A stretch of 36,739 nt of DNA from Acidobacteriaceae bacterium (lineage in GTDB: Bacteria > Acidobacteriota > Terriglobia > Terriglobales > Acidobacteriaceae): contig PLBE01000255.1 of the NCBI GenBank assembly GCA_003134435.1, positions 1-36,739 on the forward strand, written 5' to 3'. Under the pieces are notes generated by a model that saw nothing but the letters and a program-made list of their open reading frames with translations, did no database searches and was not told the origin of the DNA. The first letter of the stretch is position 1, and each line of letters starts with the position of its first letter. Below are positions 28,472-36,739 of this stretch, in pieces. The position numbers and the translations under genes are program-made.

Positions 28472-29728
28472 GTGCAGATTGAAATCAGCGAAAGCACGCG
28501 CATGGCGTTTGATTCTCTTCGCCAGCACAAGACCAGGTCCCTGTTGACGGTCTTGGGCGTCGTCATCGGGATCATGGCCATGGTGGCCGTAGCCTCCATC
28601 ATGGTGGGCCTCGACCGGGATATTCGAGGCTTTCTCGATCAATATGGCACCGACACGTTATTTGTCTTTCGCTGGGACTTCGGGTTTCGAGGCAACCTCA
28701 CTGCCGAAGAACGCGATCGCAAGCCGCTGACCTACGAAGACACCATGGCGATTCGAGAGGAATGCCCCGACGTCAAGGACGTGACAGTCGAAGTCTCCCC
28801 CAGGGTGGAACCGGGCAAGCCCTTCACCGTCGTGCCCGCCCGATACAAACGCAACGAGGTCTTCGGAATTCAATTTACAGGGACGATTCCGTCCTACGAG
28901 TGGGTTTACAATGCGAATCCCGAGAAAGGCCGCTTCTTTACCGAAGCGGAAGACTTGCATCACATGGATGTGGCCGTAATCGGACACGACTTGGCCGAGG
29001 GACTGTTCCACGAGGAAGATCCGCTGGACAAGTCCATCCAGGTCGGTGGCGCTCTCTACCGGGTCGTCGGCGTACTGGAGAAGCGCAAAGGCCAGTTCTT
29101 TAAAGATGAGTCGGCGGACAAAGTTGTGGTCGTGCCGTACTCGGCGTACCGCAAGCATAATCCCCAGGACGACGAACACTTCATTGGAGCACAAGCGTAT
29201 CCTGGCAGAAAATCCCAGGCCGAGGACGAAATCATCGGCCTGCTGCGGCGGCGCAGACGGGTTGCGACCGATAAACCCGACAATTTCGCAATTTCCAGTT
29301 CCGAGGAGATTGCACGCCAGTTCCGCCAGATCACCGGAGCGATCGCGATTGCAGTGGTCGTGATCAGTTCCATCGGTCTTCTCATCGGCGGCGTGGGAGT
29401 AATGAACATCATGCTCATGTCAGTCACCGAACGCACGCGTGAAATAGGAGTACGCAAGGCTATCGGCGCCCGCCGCCGGGACATCGTTCGCCAGTTCCTC
29501 ACCGAAGCCATCACCCTGACGGGCGCCGGCGGGATCATCGGGGTCACACTTGGCGCTGGAATCAGCTTCTTAATCAACAAGCTATTGCCCAGTCTACCTT
29601 CGGCGGTGCCGCTATGGTCGATCGTCGCCGCAGTAACCGCTTCGATGAGCGTTGGGCTTTTCTTTGGAATTTATCCTGCGATAAAAGCCTCGCGACTGAA
29701 TCCTGTGGATGCGTTACGCTACGAGTGA
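28472..29728 (+). CDS. MacB/FtsX-type ABC transporter permease (second of a pair)
   Basis: 418 residues from GTG 28472, 26 bp after the first permease. It has the same fold: helix 1 (SLLTVLGVVIGIMAMVAVASIM), MacB periplasmic domain, and three C-terminal helices with the signature MSVTERTREIGVRKAIGARRRD and end GIYPAIKASRLNPVDALRYE. The two proteins are clearly homologous and probably form a heterodimer. The periplasmic domain has an FTGTIPSYEWVYNANPEKGRFF segment typical of MacB-PCD. An ATPase (LolD/MacB-like) must come from elsewhere in the genome, or lies outside this window. Confidence 0.92.
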   Translation: MQIEISESTRMAFDSLRQHKTRSLLTVLGVVIGIMAMVAVASIMVGLDRDIRGFLDQYGTDTLFVFRWDFGFRGNLTAEERDRKPLTYEDTMAIREECPDVKDVTVEVSPRVEPGKPFTVVPARYKRNEVFGIQFTGTIPSYEWVYNANPEKGRFFTEAEDLHHMDVAVIGHDLAEGLFHEEDPLDKSIQVGGALYRVVGVLEKRKGQFFKDESADKVVVVPYSAYRKHNPQDDEHFIGAQAYPGRKSQAEDEIIGLLRRRRRVATDKPDNFAISSSEEIARQFRQITGAIAIAVVVISSIGLLIGGVGVMNIMLMSVTERTREIGVRKAIGARRRDIVRQFLTEAITLTGAGGIIGVTLGAGISFLINKLLPSLPSAVPLWSIVAAVTASMSVGLFFGIYPAIKASRLNPVDALRYE

Positions 29729-29812
29729 GCGACTGGCGCTGCCCGACTTTGTAGGCGGCGTGAAGATCGTATTGGACATCTCGTGCGCCGAGGCGGGATA
29801 GCCTGATCGTGC

Positions 29813-29832
29813 CTCCGAGTGGCACCTCGGAG
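29813..29832. repeat. 7-bp hairpin after the permease pair
   Basis: CTCCGAG (29813-29819) and CTCGGAG (29826-29832) pair perfectly with loop TGGCAC. It lies 84 bp after the permease stop and may be part of a terminator region or a structured RNA. Confidence 0.5.
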
Positions 29833-29900
29833 CTATTCCCCCCGCAGAAACCACAGCCTAGGCTATCAGTTGAGCAGGCTTCGGGGGAGGGCTGTTCACC

Positions 29901-29942
29901 GAAAGCGCCCCAGAACTCTAAGAGAGAGTCTGGGGCGCTTTC
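29901..29942 (+). terminator. Strong 14-bp hairpin, probable (bidirectional) terminator
   Basis: GAAAGCGCCCCAGA (29901-29914) and TCTGGGGCGCTTTC (29929-29942) are perfectly complementary, with CTCT/AGAG offering extra pairing in the loop. The arm ends in A3 and T3 rather than a long T-tract. Its place between convergent genes fits a terminator for the permease operon. A processed small RNA ending here is the alternative. Confidence 0.55.
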
Positions 29943-30084
29943 ACTTGTGGCCGCGTATAATCTCCCCCTTTCTGAGAGCAGCCCTATTGACGCTGCTGGT
30001 CGCTTTCTTTCTACCTGAAGCTTCGCCTGCCCAGCAGTGGCGGCATTTCACTTGGACGCTGCCCGACCCGCTCGATCAAGTGCC

Positions 30085-30480
30085 ATGAGACAGCGCAGCG
30101 TCCCTACCCGACGCATTTCGAATCCCTTACTCCCTCAAAACCGTTCTCACCGTCACGATACCTTCGGCTCATATTTTGTCCCGGGCGATGCAGTGTTTGG
30201 ATATGAGCAGCCGGATGCTGAAGAATTGGCAAGTGAGCCCGCGCCACTCTCATCCGCAGCGCTGCGGGCACCTGAACCTCGGACCCACGAGCCATTGGTC
30301 ATCGAAGTTCCGGGCGATCGTCGGCCGCGCAACATCCCGTTTGCGATGCTCGACGTTAAGGCAACAATCTCAGCCAATCACGATCGTGGAATTGATTTGC
30401 ACGTCCCCAACGATAAGAATGAGGTTTCGCTGAGTTTCCGAAAGGCTGAGCGTCTTGCTGACTATCGGCCACTTTCATAA
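30085..30480 (+). CDS. Hypothetical open frame, weak support
   Basis: 131 residues if started at ATG 30085. That ATG overlaps by 4 bases the stop of the signal-peptide-like frame before it. Composition is acidic and protein-like (FGSYFVPGDAVFGYEQPD, EPLVIEVPGDRR, VKATISANHDRGIDLHV), but I recognise no family and there is no ribosome site. It may be a real small gene, the 3' part of a broken secreted protein that began near 29954, or chance. Confidence 0.25.
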   Translation: MRQRSVPTRRISNPLLPQNRSHRHDTFGSYFVPGDAVFGYEQPDAEELASEPAPLSSAALRAPEPRTHEPLVIEVPGDRRPRNIPFAMLDVKATISANHDRGIDLHVPNDKNEVSLSFRKAERLADYRPLS

Positions 30481-30488
30481 ACGCGAAG

Positions 30489-32729
30489 TCATCGCTCTGA
30501 ACTGACCTCGAGCAACAAGTGGTCCTTGAATCCCGCCGTCAATTTCGCCACGCCATTGGACGCCGCGTCCACCGTGCCCATTGACTTGCCCTCGCCGTAG
30601 TCGCTCACCTGGTACCTCCCCGGCTTCAGTCCGCGCAGTTCGATTTCGCCTTTCCATGCGGACGAGGTAAAGAACGCATAATACATTTCGTTGTCTTTCG
30701 CGATGGCATATCCCTCGGGCGTGTCGTAGCCGGTCACGTAAAGGTCCCTGAACTCCCCCTTCGAAAGCATCTTCTGGTTGTACAAGCCGATCCATTTCTT
30801 CCAGCGCTCTTCTTTAGCCGCCGTCAGATTAACGTCTTTGAATCTCGGACCAGGGTCGGGCCACACAAACTTAGTTCCGACCACGCCGCCGGTTCCAATT
30901 GTGGAAGCAAAATCGTCGCCGTGCTCTTTCCAATCTTTGCCTACTTTGGTCATGGCGGAGAGTTCGACGTGATCGCCGTACACCGCTGACTCGGGACCGA
31001 GCAGAGCCTTATACATCTTGATCCGTCGCCGCACCTGCACCGCCCCCACTGGGTCCGCCGTCACCGCCTGGTCGATGAACGGCAGCCATGCCATGGACGG
31101 TGGCGTTCCGCACGGACACGCCTGGGTCACGCTCTCCGGCTTCAGGGCGCGTGATGTCTCGAAGATTTCCTTGTAGATATCTCCCATCGCATTCACTGAA
31201 TCCTGCGGCGATTTGTGATGGTGCGCCGGGTTGTAACAGGCCGGGACGCTGTAGATATTGTCGAGCTTGCTGCCGTCAAATCCCCAGTCGCGAATGAATT
31301 TCTCCGTCAGTTGCTTGTGATAGGCACGCACCTCAGGCACCGCTGGACACAGCACCGCTAGCCCCCGGGTCATTCGCGCATGCTTTCCGTTCTTATCCTG
31401 GACCAGCCACTCCGGATGCTCCCGCACGACCTTTGCCATCCCGTACTTGTGAGATTCGTATTTTCCTTCCCCATCCTCGACTCCGAGCGGCAACCACCAA
31501 AGCTGGGTCAACATCCCTTCCTTGTGAAAATCCTCGCTCATCTTTTTGATGGAATCTCCGGGGAACGTGTCTCGGCGCGGATTCCAGTCGCCATAGACAT
31601 CGAACCAGCGATCATCGAGCGTAACCCACTTGATGCCCATCTCTTTCAGCTTGGGAACCGTGCCCAACATCTGCGCCGGCGTTACGTCGGCTTCGTATCC
31701 CCAGCCGCACCAACTCACGTTGTAGGCTTCGTTCGACGGTTTCGGTAACTCCCATCCTTCTTTCTGCAACACGCTTGACCAAATCCGCAGCGGCTCATAG
31801 AAGTCGCCGGCGTAGACTGAAACGAAAGTCCGCGGAGTAGAGTAGATCTCGCCGGGCTTCAGCGTGACCTCGGCGGCGAAGTCTACCTCCGTGTTCACCC
31901 GTCCATCGACCGCCACTGTTGCCGGGATTGCGGCGGAAATCGGAATCGTCTCCACGTGCCCGACTGCCTCGCCCACCTGCCGCGTCCAGAAAGCTACCAC
32001 CGGAATTCCGCCACCATAACCACCTTTGACCATTTCTCCCATCACGTTGGGCTGCGAGAAAGCCGGCGTAACCTTCACGACATCATCTTTTCCCCAGTCA
32101 TAGCTCGCGCCATGAAACGACCACATTTCCCACGGCCCCGCCTTTGTGCCGTGAAGCTGTGCGTTCAACCGGCGACGCTGATTCACACTCTTCTCGATGA
32201 CAACCGGGCTCGCGCCCGTGTTTTTGTATTCCACAGTGCTTAGCAGAATGTTGGGAAAATTGTCATAGACTTCGAGCGCTAGAACCTGCTCCAGGTCCGC
32301 CACCGTCGGCCCCAGCGGCCGGGCTCGAATTTCCACCCGCTTCCCTGCTCCCAGCTTTCCCAGCGCTTCGTGCACCTCAACCTGCTGGAAGTCGAGCGTG
32401 AAATGCACGTCCTTTCCTCCAACCCTGACAAAATCACTCTCTGCAGGAGAACCGACTTTGGGCTCGTCGAGCGAAACCTTCCTCCCGCTCTGCAACAGGA
32501 AAGCCTGCACATAACCATCCGGCGCCACTTGAAATTCGGCCGCGCTTGTGGTCAACGTCATAGGTCCGCCGGACTTCACGTCCACGTGGATCGCCGAAGG
32601 CTGAGTGGGTGCCGGCTTGACGGTCTTGACCGTCATAGGCGACTCCGCCAACTTCGAGCAATCGGCCAACAGAAAGCAGAGACCAACCGCGATACTAAGC
32701 AGCGCAATCCTGTTCCTTCCGGCAATCAT
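30489..32729 (-). CDS. Lipoprotein alpha-galactosidase-like glycosidase (GH36/clan GH-D)
   Basis: 746 residues. The signal peptide ends in lipobox LLADC (Cys24). An N-terminal beta-sandwich domain of about 300 residues precedes a (beta/alpha)8 barrel beginning NVSWCGWGYEADVTPAQML. Barrel motifs match GH36: WVTLDDRWFDVYGDWNP, TQLWWLPLGV, and strand 6 FDGSKLDNIY with nucleophile Asp490. CPCGTPPSMAW then AVTADPVGA places a probable acid/base Asp559, by analogy with Thermotoga GalA. A C-terminal antiparallel domain ends LLLEVSSER. ATG 32729 is chosen for GAGG 7 bp upstream and a signal peptide at the right distance; the frame is open to 32858. It should release alpha-galactosyl (or related alpha-glycosyl) units at the cell surface. 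It is divergent from the TonB receptor. Confidence 0.85.
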   Translation of the reverse strand: MIAGRNRIALLSIAVGLCFLLADCSKLAESPMTVKTVKPAPTQPSAIHVDVKSGGPMTLTTSAAEFQVAPDGYVQAFLLQSGRKVSLDEPKVGSPAESDFVRVGGKDVHFTLDFQQVEVHEALGKLGAGKRVEIRARPLGPTVADLEQVLALEVYDNFPNILLSTVEYKNTGASPVVIEKSVNQRRRLNAQLHGTKAGPWEMWSFHGASYDWGKDDVVKVTPAFSQPNVMGEMVKGGYGGGIPVVAFWTRQVGEAVGHVETIPISAAIPATVAVDGRVNTEVDFAAEVTLKPGEIYSTPRTFVSVYAGDFYEPLRIWSSVLQKEGWELPKPSNEAYNVSWCGWGYEADVTPAQMLGTVPKLKEMGIKWVTLDDRWFDVYGDWNPRRDTFPGDSIKKMSEDFHKEGMLTQLWWLPLGVEDGEGKYESHKYGMAKVVREHPEWLVQDKNGKHARMTRGLAVLCPAVPEVRAYHKQLTEKFIRDWGFDGSKLDNIYSVPACYNPAHHHKSPQDSVNAMGDIYKEIFETSRALKPESVTQACPCGTPPSMAWLPFIDQAVTADPVGAVQVRRRIKMYKALLGPESAVYGDHVELSAMTKVGKDWKEHGDDFASTIGTGGVVGTKFVWPDPGPRFKDVNLTAAKEERWKKWIGLYNQKMLSKGEFRDLYVTGYDTPEGYAIAKDNEMYYAFFTSSAWKGEIELRGLKPGRYQVSDYGEGKSMGTVDAASNGVAKLTAGFKDHLLLEVSSER

Positions 32730-32802
32730 GGATAACCTCATTCTTCCTATATCGTTCCGGTTGCGCTCTTCCCGGCGACTGTTCCGAACACCGCAATCGT
32801 GG

Positions 32803-32832
32803 TTGACAAACGCTATAAAACGAAAGTAAAAG
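32803..32832 (+). promoter_or_regulatory. Candidate promoter for the TonB receptor
   Basis: A perfect -35 box TTGACA (32803-32808) is followed after 18 bp by TAAAAG (32827-32832; 4 of 6 to TATAAT). It lies about 95 bp before the receptor ATG, in the gap shared with the divergent glycosidase gene. Confidence 0.4.
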
Positions 32833-32927
32833 TAATAGTCCGTAATATACACCGTCACGACCCCGAATCGTCTCTCGCCCCGACCAGGCTATCTTGGACA
32901 TTCGGGAGAAGCGTAGAGGAGCTCGCC

Positions 32928-35900
32928 ATGCCCATCAATTTTCTTTGCCTCCGGACTTTGTCGGTTCTTTTCTTTTCCACGCTCTTGACGCTGGCCCCCC
33001 CCGCTGTGGGCGCAGAAAGATGCTGGAGCTATTGTAGGCCTGGTTCGCGACTCCAGCGGCGCGCTGGTCACCAGTGCCAGGGTCATTGTGACCGACGCCG
33101 ATCGCGGCACCGAACTGACTCTCTCGACGAATAGCGAGGGCGAGTATGTCGCCAGCCCGCTCCGCATCGGCCGCTACCGCGTCACCGTCGAAAAAGAGGA
33201 GTTCAAGAAGGCGGTTGCCGGCCCGGTGCAAGTGAACATCCAGGATCGTGTCAGCGTGGATCTGAAGCTTGAGCCAGGGATGGCAACCGAAGTCGTCACC
33301 GTCACTGGCCAGCACCAGCAACTCGAAACCGAAACCTCCGAAATGGGTCAGGTAGTGGACAGCGCGCGCATTAACGCACTTCCCTTGAACGGACGAAACT
33401 ACGCGCAACTCGCTCTGCTTGGCGTCGGTGTCGCTGCCGCCGAACCCGGGTCCCGCGTCGAAACCACCTACGGCTTCAGCGCCAACGGCGCCCGCTCCCT
33501 TCAAAACAATTTCCTGCTCGACGGCATCGACAATAACGCGAATCTCGGAGATGTCCTCAACGGCGCCGCCTATGTGGTCCAACCCGCCGTCGACGCCATC
33601 GCCGAGTTCAAAGTCGAAACCAATGCCTATAGCGCCGAATTCGGCCGCGGCAATGGCGCCATCATGAATGCCGTCATCAAGTCCGGCACCAACCAGATCC
33701 ATGGCGACCTGTGGGAGTTTCTGCGCAACGAAAAGCTGGATGCGATCAATGCCTTCGACATTTACGGCCAGCAGCCTTACAAGCAAAACCAGTTTGGATT
33801 TACTCTGGGGGGCCCCGTCATCAAAAACAAGACCTTCTTTTTCGGCGACTACGAAGGCCTCCGCATTCGCCATGCGCTGCCGCAGTTGTCCACGGTTCCG
33901 ACGCCGGCCGAAGTGGGCGGAGATTTTTCCTCGTTTCTCCAACTGAACGCGCCCGTCCCGGGCGTGGTCGACTGCAACGGCAACCAAACTTATCAGGGAG
34001 AGATCTTCAACCCAGTTCTGGCGCAAAGCAACTCAGCCTTCAATGGCGGACCTTGCAGCGTTCCCATCGGCACTACTTCCACGGGGCAACCCACGAACAT
34101 CTTCACCGGCAACAGTGGCACGAATACCGCCATCGACCCGCTCGGACAGGAACTGGCGAATCTGTTTCCCGCGCCCAACAACAGCACTCTTCCCGGCGGC
34201 AACTTCCTGGCCGACCCTGAAGGCCGGGAAACGGAGAACAAATTTGACATTCGCGTCGACCAGACCATCAGCGACAAGGATAATTTCTTCGTCCGCTTCA
34301 GTTACGGCAACGACAGCACCTTTCTTCCCTCGCCCTTCAGCAATGTGCTCGATGGCGGCAGCTTTCAGGACGGCTACGGCAACAACACGGCCCAGGGCCT
34401 GGCCGCCAGCGAGATCCACTCATTTCGCAATAACCTGATCAACGAATTTCGCTTCGGCTTCAATCACCTCAACTCCCATCGCTACAATCTGTATTCCGAG
34501 GTTAATGTCGCGCAGCAACTCTCCATCCCCTTTCCCGGAGTTCCCTTTGAAGCGGGCCAGAACATCGGCGGCCTGCCCGCTCTTAGCTTCGGCGACGGCA
34601 TCGCGGCCATTGGCGCGTCGGAATTTCTGCCCGCCCTCGAAAAACAGCACAGCTACGTTTTTACCGACAACCTGAGCTGGACCCACGGCCGCCACGCCGC
34701 AAAGTTCGGCGCAGAGCTTCGCTTCGAACAATTCACCATCCTCGAACCAGCGGCCGCTCGGGGAGCAATGGACTTCGGGGGCAATTTCGTCATCAACGAC
34801 AATCTCGCCGCCCCCAGCACCGGCGGCGAGGCCTTCGCCTCGTTCCTGCAGGGCATCAGCGACGGTGGATCGATCACCAGTCTCACACCCAACGTCGACT
34901 ATCGCCGTCAAATTTACGCGGTGTATGCTCTCGACGACTTCAAAGTAACTCCGCGCCTCACCCTGAATTTAGGCCTCCGCTACGAACTCTTCACGACCAT
35001 CAAAGAGGCCAACAACAACCAGGCGACCTTCGATTTCAGCTCGCTCTCGCTGATCGCACCCAGCGGACAAAACGCGCAGTTGACGCCCACTCTCGGCACT
35101 GAACTCACCCTTCAGAACAACGGTTCACGCGGTCTCATCTCGCCCGATCTCAACAATTTCGCCCCCCGCATTGGCTTGGCCTATCAATTGTCCAACAAAC
35201 TCGTCCTCCGCAGCGGTTACGGCATCTTCTATGGCGGCCAGGAGAACGGCCCTTTCTCTAACCCAAGCCCCGGCTTCAATCCGCCCTTCTTGTCTTCGGA
35301 GGCTTTTAGCGCTCCCTGCACCGCGCCCTCCGCAAACCCGGCGTCCGGCCAGCTCGATTGTTCGATTTCGTCCGCCAACAACGGTGGCTTGCCGCTCAAC
35401 GTCCTGTCGCAGGGTTTTCCCTCCACTTCGCTCAGCGACCCCAACGCACCCGAACTTTACTCACTTGATCCGCATCTAGTCACGCCCTACACCCAGCAGT
35501 GGCACTTGGGACTCGAATACCAATTGCCCGCCGACACCGTTCTCGAGGTGTCTTATGCCGGCTCTCGCGGATTGAAGCTGTTCGCTTTCTATAACGGCAA
35601 TCAGGCCGTTCCGGTCCTGGGGACGGACTCGCTTCCCACCGCGCCCCGGCGTCCGGCCAACAATGAAGCTCCCGGTGCCAATGGCCCCTGTACCCTTGCC
35701 GACGGAGGAGCGAACTGCAATCCCGCGCTCGATGTCGCCATCGACACCTTCCGTTCCAATACGCAGTCGAATTACAACTCGCTGCAGGTTCGTCTGGAAA
35801 AGCGCTACTCTCATGGACTGCAGTACGAGGCGGCTTACACCTTTTCGCACGCCCTCGATAACGCTTCAAGCGCCAGCCTGGGATCGGTGAACAATGGAGA

Positions 35901-36531
35901 TTTTCAGGACCAGCGCTATCCCAACGCCAATTATGCCAATGCCGATTTCGACGTACGTCAGCGCTTCGTTTTTAGCTATGTCTACGACTTGCCCTTCGGA
36001 CGCGTTCTTGCCAAGAATTCTTCTGGCTTGGTAAACCAGATCATCGGTAATTGGCAGATGACGGGCGTGTTCTCCGCGGCCACCGGCAATTACTACACCG
36101 CGACCGACATCAACGATGTCTCCGGCGGCGACTGCGGCGGTTCCGTGGGCTACTATTGCTCGCGCCCCAACCTGGTCGGCAATCCCAACGCTAAGCCCTG
36201 CGTTCCGGGAACACTCTTCAATACCTGCGCGTTTGCCGACAACACAGCCCTCGGAACCTTCGGCAACGCCGGACGCAACATCATTGAAGGCCCGGGATAC
36301 AAGACTTGGGACACTTCCCTGGTCAAACAATTCCACGTCAGTGAACAGAAGAATCTCGAGTTCCGCGCGGAATTCTTCAACGTGCTCAACCATGTGAATT
36401 ATTTGTTTGGTCAGTTTGGCGCGATCAGCGCCGAGCCTACGCCGCTGGAGCTTGGTCAGAATGGTTTCGGATTCCCGCTGGCGGCGCGTGCGCCCCGTCA
36501 GATCCAGTTTGCGTTAAAGTTCTATTTCTAA
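32928..36531 (+). CDS. Oar-like TonB-dependent receptor, frame broken at a C8 tract in the signal peptide
   Basis: The body is one long frame ending at 36531. A carboxypeptidase-regulatory (Ig-like) domain (GAIVGLVRDSSGALVTSARV to YRVTVEKEEFKKAV) leads into the plug (INALPLNGRNYAQL, NNFLLDGIDNN). The beta-barrel closes with aromatic IQFALKFYF. In its own frame the body has no start before GTG 33088, which would cut off the signal and half of the first domain. The true start is ATG 32928 in a different frame, encoding the signal peptide LRTLSVLFFSTLLTLAPP. Dropping one C from the run at 32995-33002 fuses the two through APPLWAQKDAGAIVG, a normal cleavage site, giving 1200 residues. It would import large ligands across the outer membrane, here probably sugars, judging by the divergent glycosidase. 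Confidence 0.9.
32995..33002 (+). repeat. C8 homopolymer at the frameshift point
   Basis: Eight consecutive C interrupt the signal peptide of the receptor. Seven C would put ATG 32928 in frame with the 3.5-kb body. Runs of this kind are known slippage sites for on/off switching of surface proteins and are also common assembly errors. Confidence 0.85.
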
Positions 36532-36558
36532 TCGAGAGCTCGCGAAACCCAGAACCTG

Positions 36559-36739
36559 ATGCCATCGAACGGTCTGCTCAATGAAGAACGCCGCCGTGAA
36601 ATCCTTGCGATCTTGCATCGCGATGGACGCGTGCTGGTTCAGGATCTTGCCCGGCGCTTTGCTATTTCACAGATCACCATCCGCAAAGATCTAGAGTTTC
36701 TCGACGGCCAGGGTGCCATCCAGCGCACCCACGGCGGCG
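36559..36739 (+). CDS. DeoR-family transcriptional regulator, 3' end cut by window edge
   Basis: 60 codons run from ATG 36559 to the right edge, starting 27 bp after the receptor stop. The N-terminal DeoR-type helix-turn-helix is complete: LLNEERRREILAILHRDGRV, LVQDLARRFAISQITIRKDL, then EFLDGQGAIQRTHGG, which is the PROSITE-like DeoR pattern. The C-terminal sugar-phosphate sensor domain lies outside the window. Such proteins repress sugar or amino-sugar catabolic genes (AgaR, GlpR, FruR types). Its place suggests control of the receptor/glycosidase locus. Confidence 0.88.
   Translation, partial: MPSNGLLNEERRREILAILHRDGRVLVQDLARRFAISQITIRKDLEFLDGQGAIQRTHGG

Larger units (their letters stand above)
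29729..30488. other. Intergenic region between convergent genes, with structured DNA
   Basis: It holds two strong inverted repeats (29813-29832 and 29901-29942), listed separately. Between them CCCCCG and CGGGGG (in ATTCCCCCCGCAG and TTCGGGGGAGG) could pair around AGCCT/AGGCT, so about 130 bases could fold as a rod. After the second hairpin a frame reading IISPFLRAALLTLLVAFFL then PEASPAQQW (to 30088) looks like a signal peptide but has no ATG, so it may be a gene remnant. TATAAT occurs at 29956-29961. Confidence 0.45.

Noticed and set aside
32934-34026. 363-residue minus-strand frame opposite the TonB receptor
   Set aside because: It mirrors the receptor's Asn/Gly-rich coding strand and has no start or domain support.

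Overview
The window looks like a chromosomal segment of an Acidobacteriota bacterium, most like the Terriglobia (Koribacter type). I infer this from an Oar-type TonB-dependent receptor with an N-terminal carboxypeptidase-regulatory domain and an NGRNY plug motif, a short Big-2-like lipoprotein, several Tat-exported sugar oxidoreductases, system II cytochrome c biogenesis genes, and GC-rich coding sequence. No rRNA, tRNA, insertion sequence, prophage or CRISPR array was seen.

Layout, left to right. Positions 1-1275 (minus) hold the N-terminal part of a secreted GH9 cellulase cut by the window edge. Positions 1638-4810 (minus) are a peroxide-stress unit: perR with a candidate Per box, a VOC/glyoxalase-like gene broken by a one-base deletion, and katG. 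Positions 4891-5860 hold a VWA protein translationally coupled to a tiny HTH protein whose start lies inside a three-half-site operator. Positions 5933-10005 (minus) are ccsB(resB)-ccsA(resC)-histidine kinase, preceded by an array of GTGA/TCAC half-sites. A stretch of about 1.2 kb without a convincing gene follows, then a small lipoprotein (plus) and a secreted protein of unknown function (minus).

Positions 13422-19036 (minus) encode a CzcCBA-type heavy-metal RND efflux system. Positions 19343-22712 (minus) encode three enzymes that each carry a Tat signal (aldo/keto reductase, TIM-barrel sugar isomerase/epimerase, Gfo/Idh oxidoreductase). They are divergent from a secreted D-aminoacylase-like amidohydrolase (22924-24381). 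Positions 24399-26936 (minus) encode a large secreted protein of unknown function. Two MacB/FtsX-type ABC permeases without an ATPase (27114-29728, plus) are divergent from it.

The right end is a carbohydrate locus. A GH36-like alpha-galactosidase lipoprotein (30489-32729, minus) is divergent from a large TonB-dependent receptor (32928-36531, plus), and the start of a DeoR-family regulator follows (36559 to the edge). The receptor's signal peptide is out of frame with its body by exactly one base at a run of eight C. Removing one C restores a typical signal peptide and a 1200-residue protein. This is either a phase-variable switch of a surface receptor or an assembly indel, and I rate it the most testable unusual feature here. 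The receptor, glycosidase and regulator look like a sugar-uptake locus without a SusD-type lipoprotein in the part that is visible.
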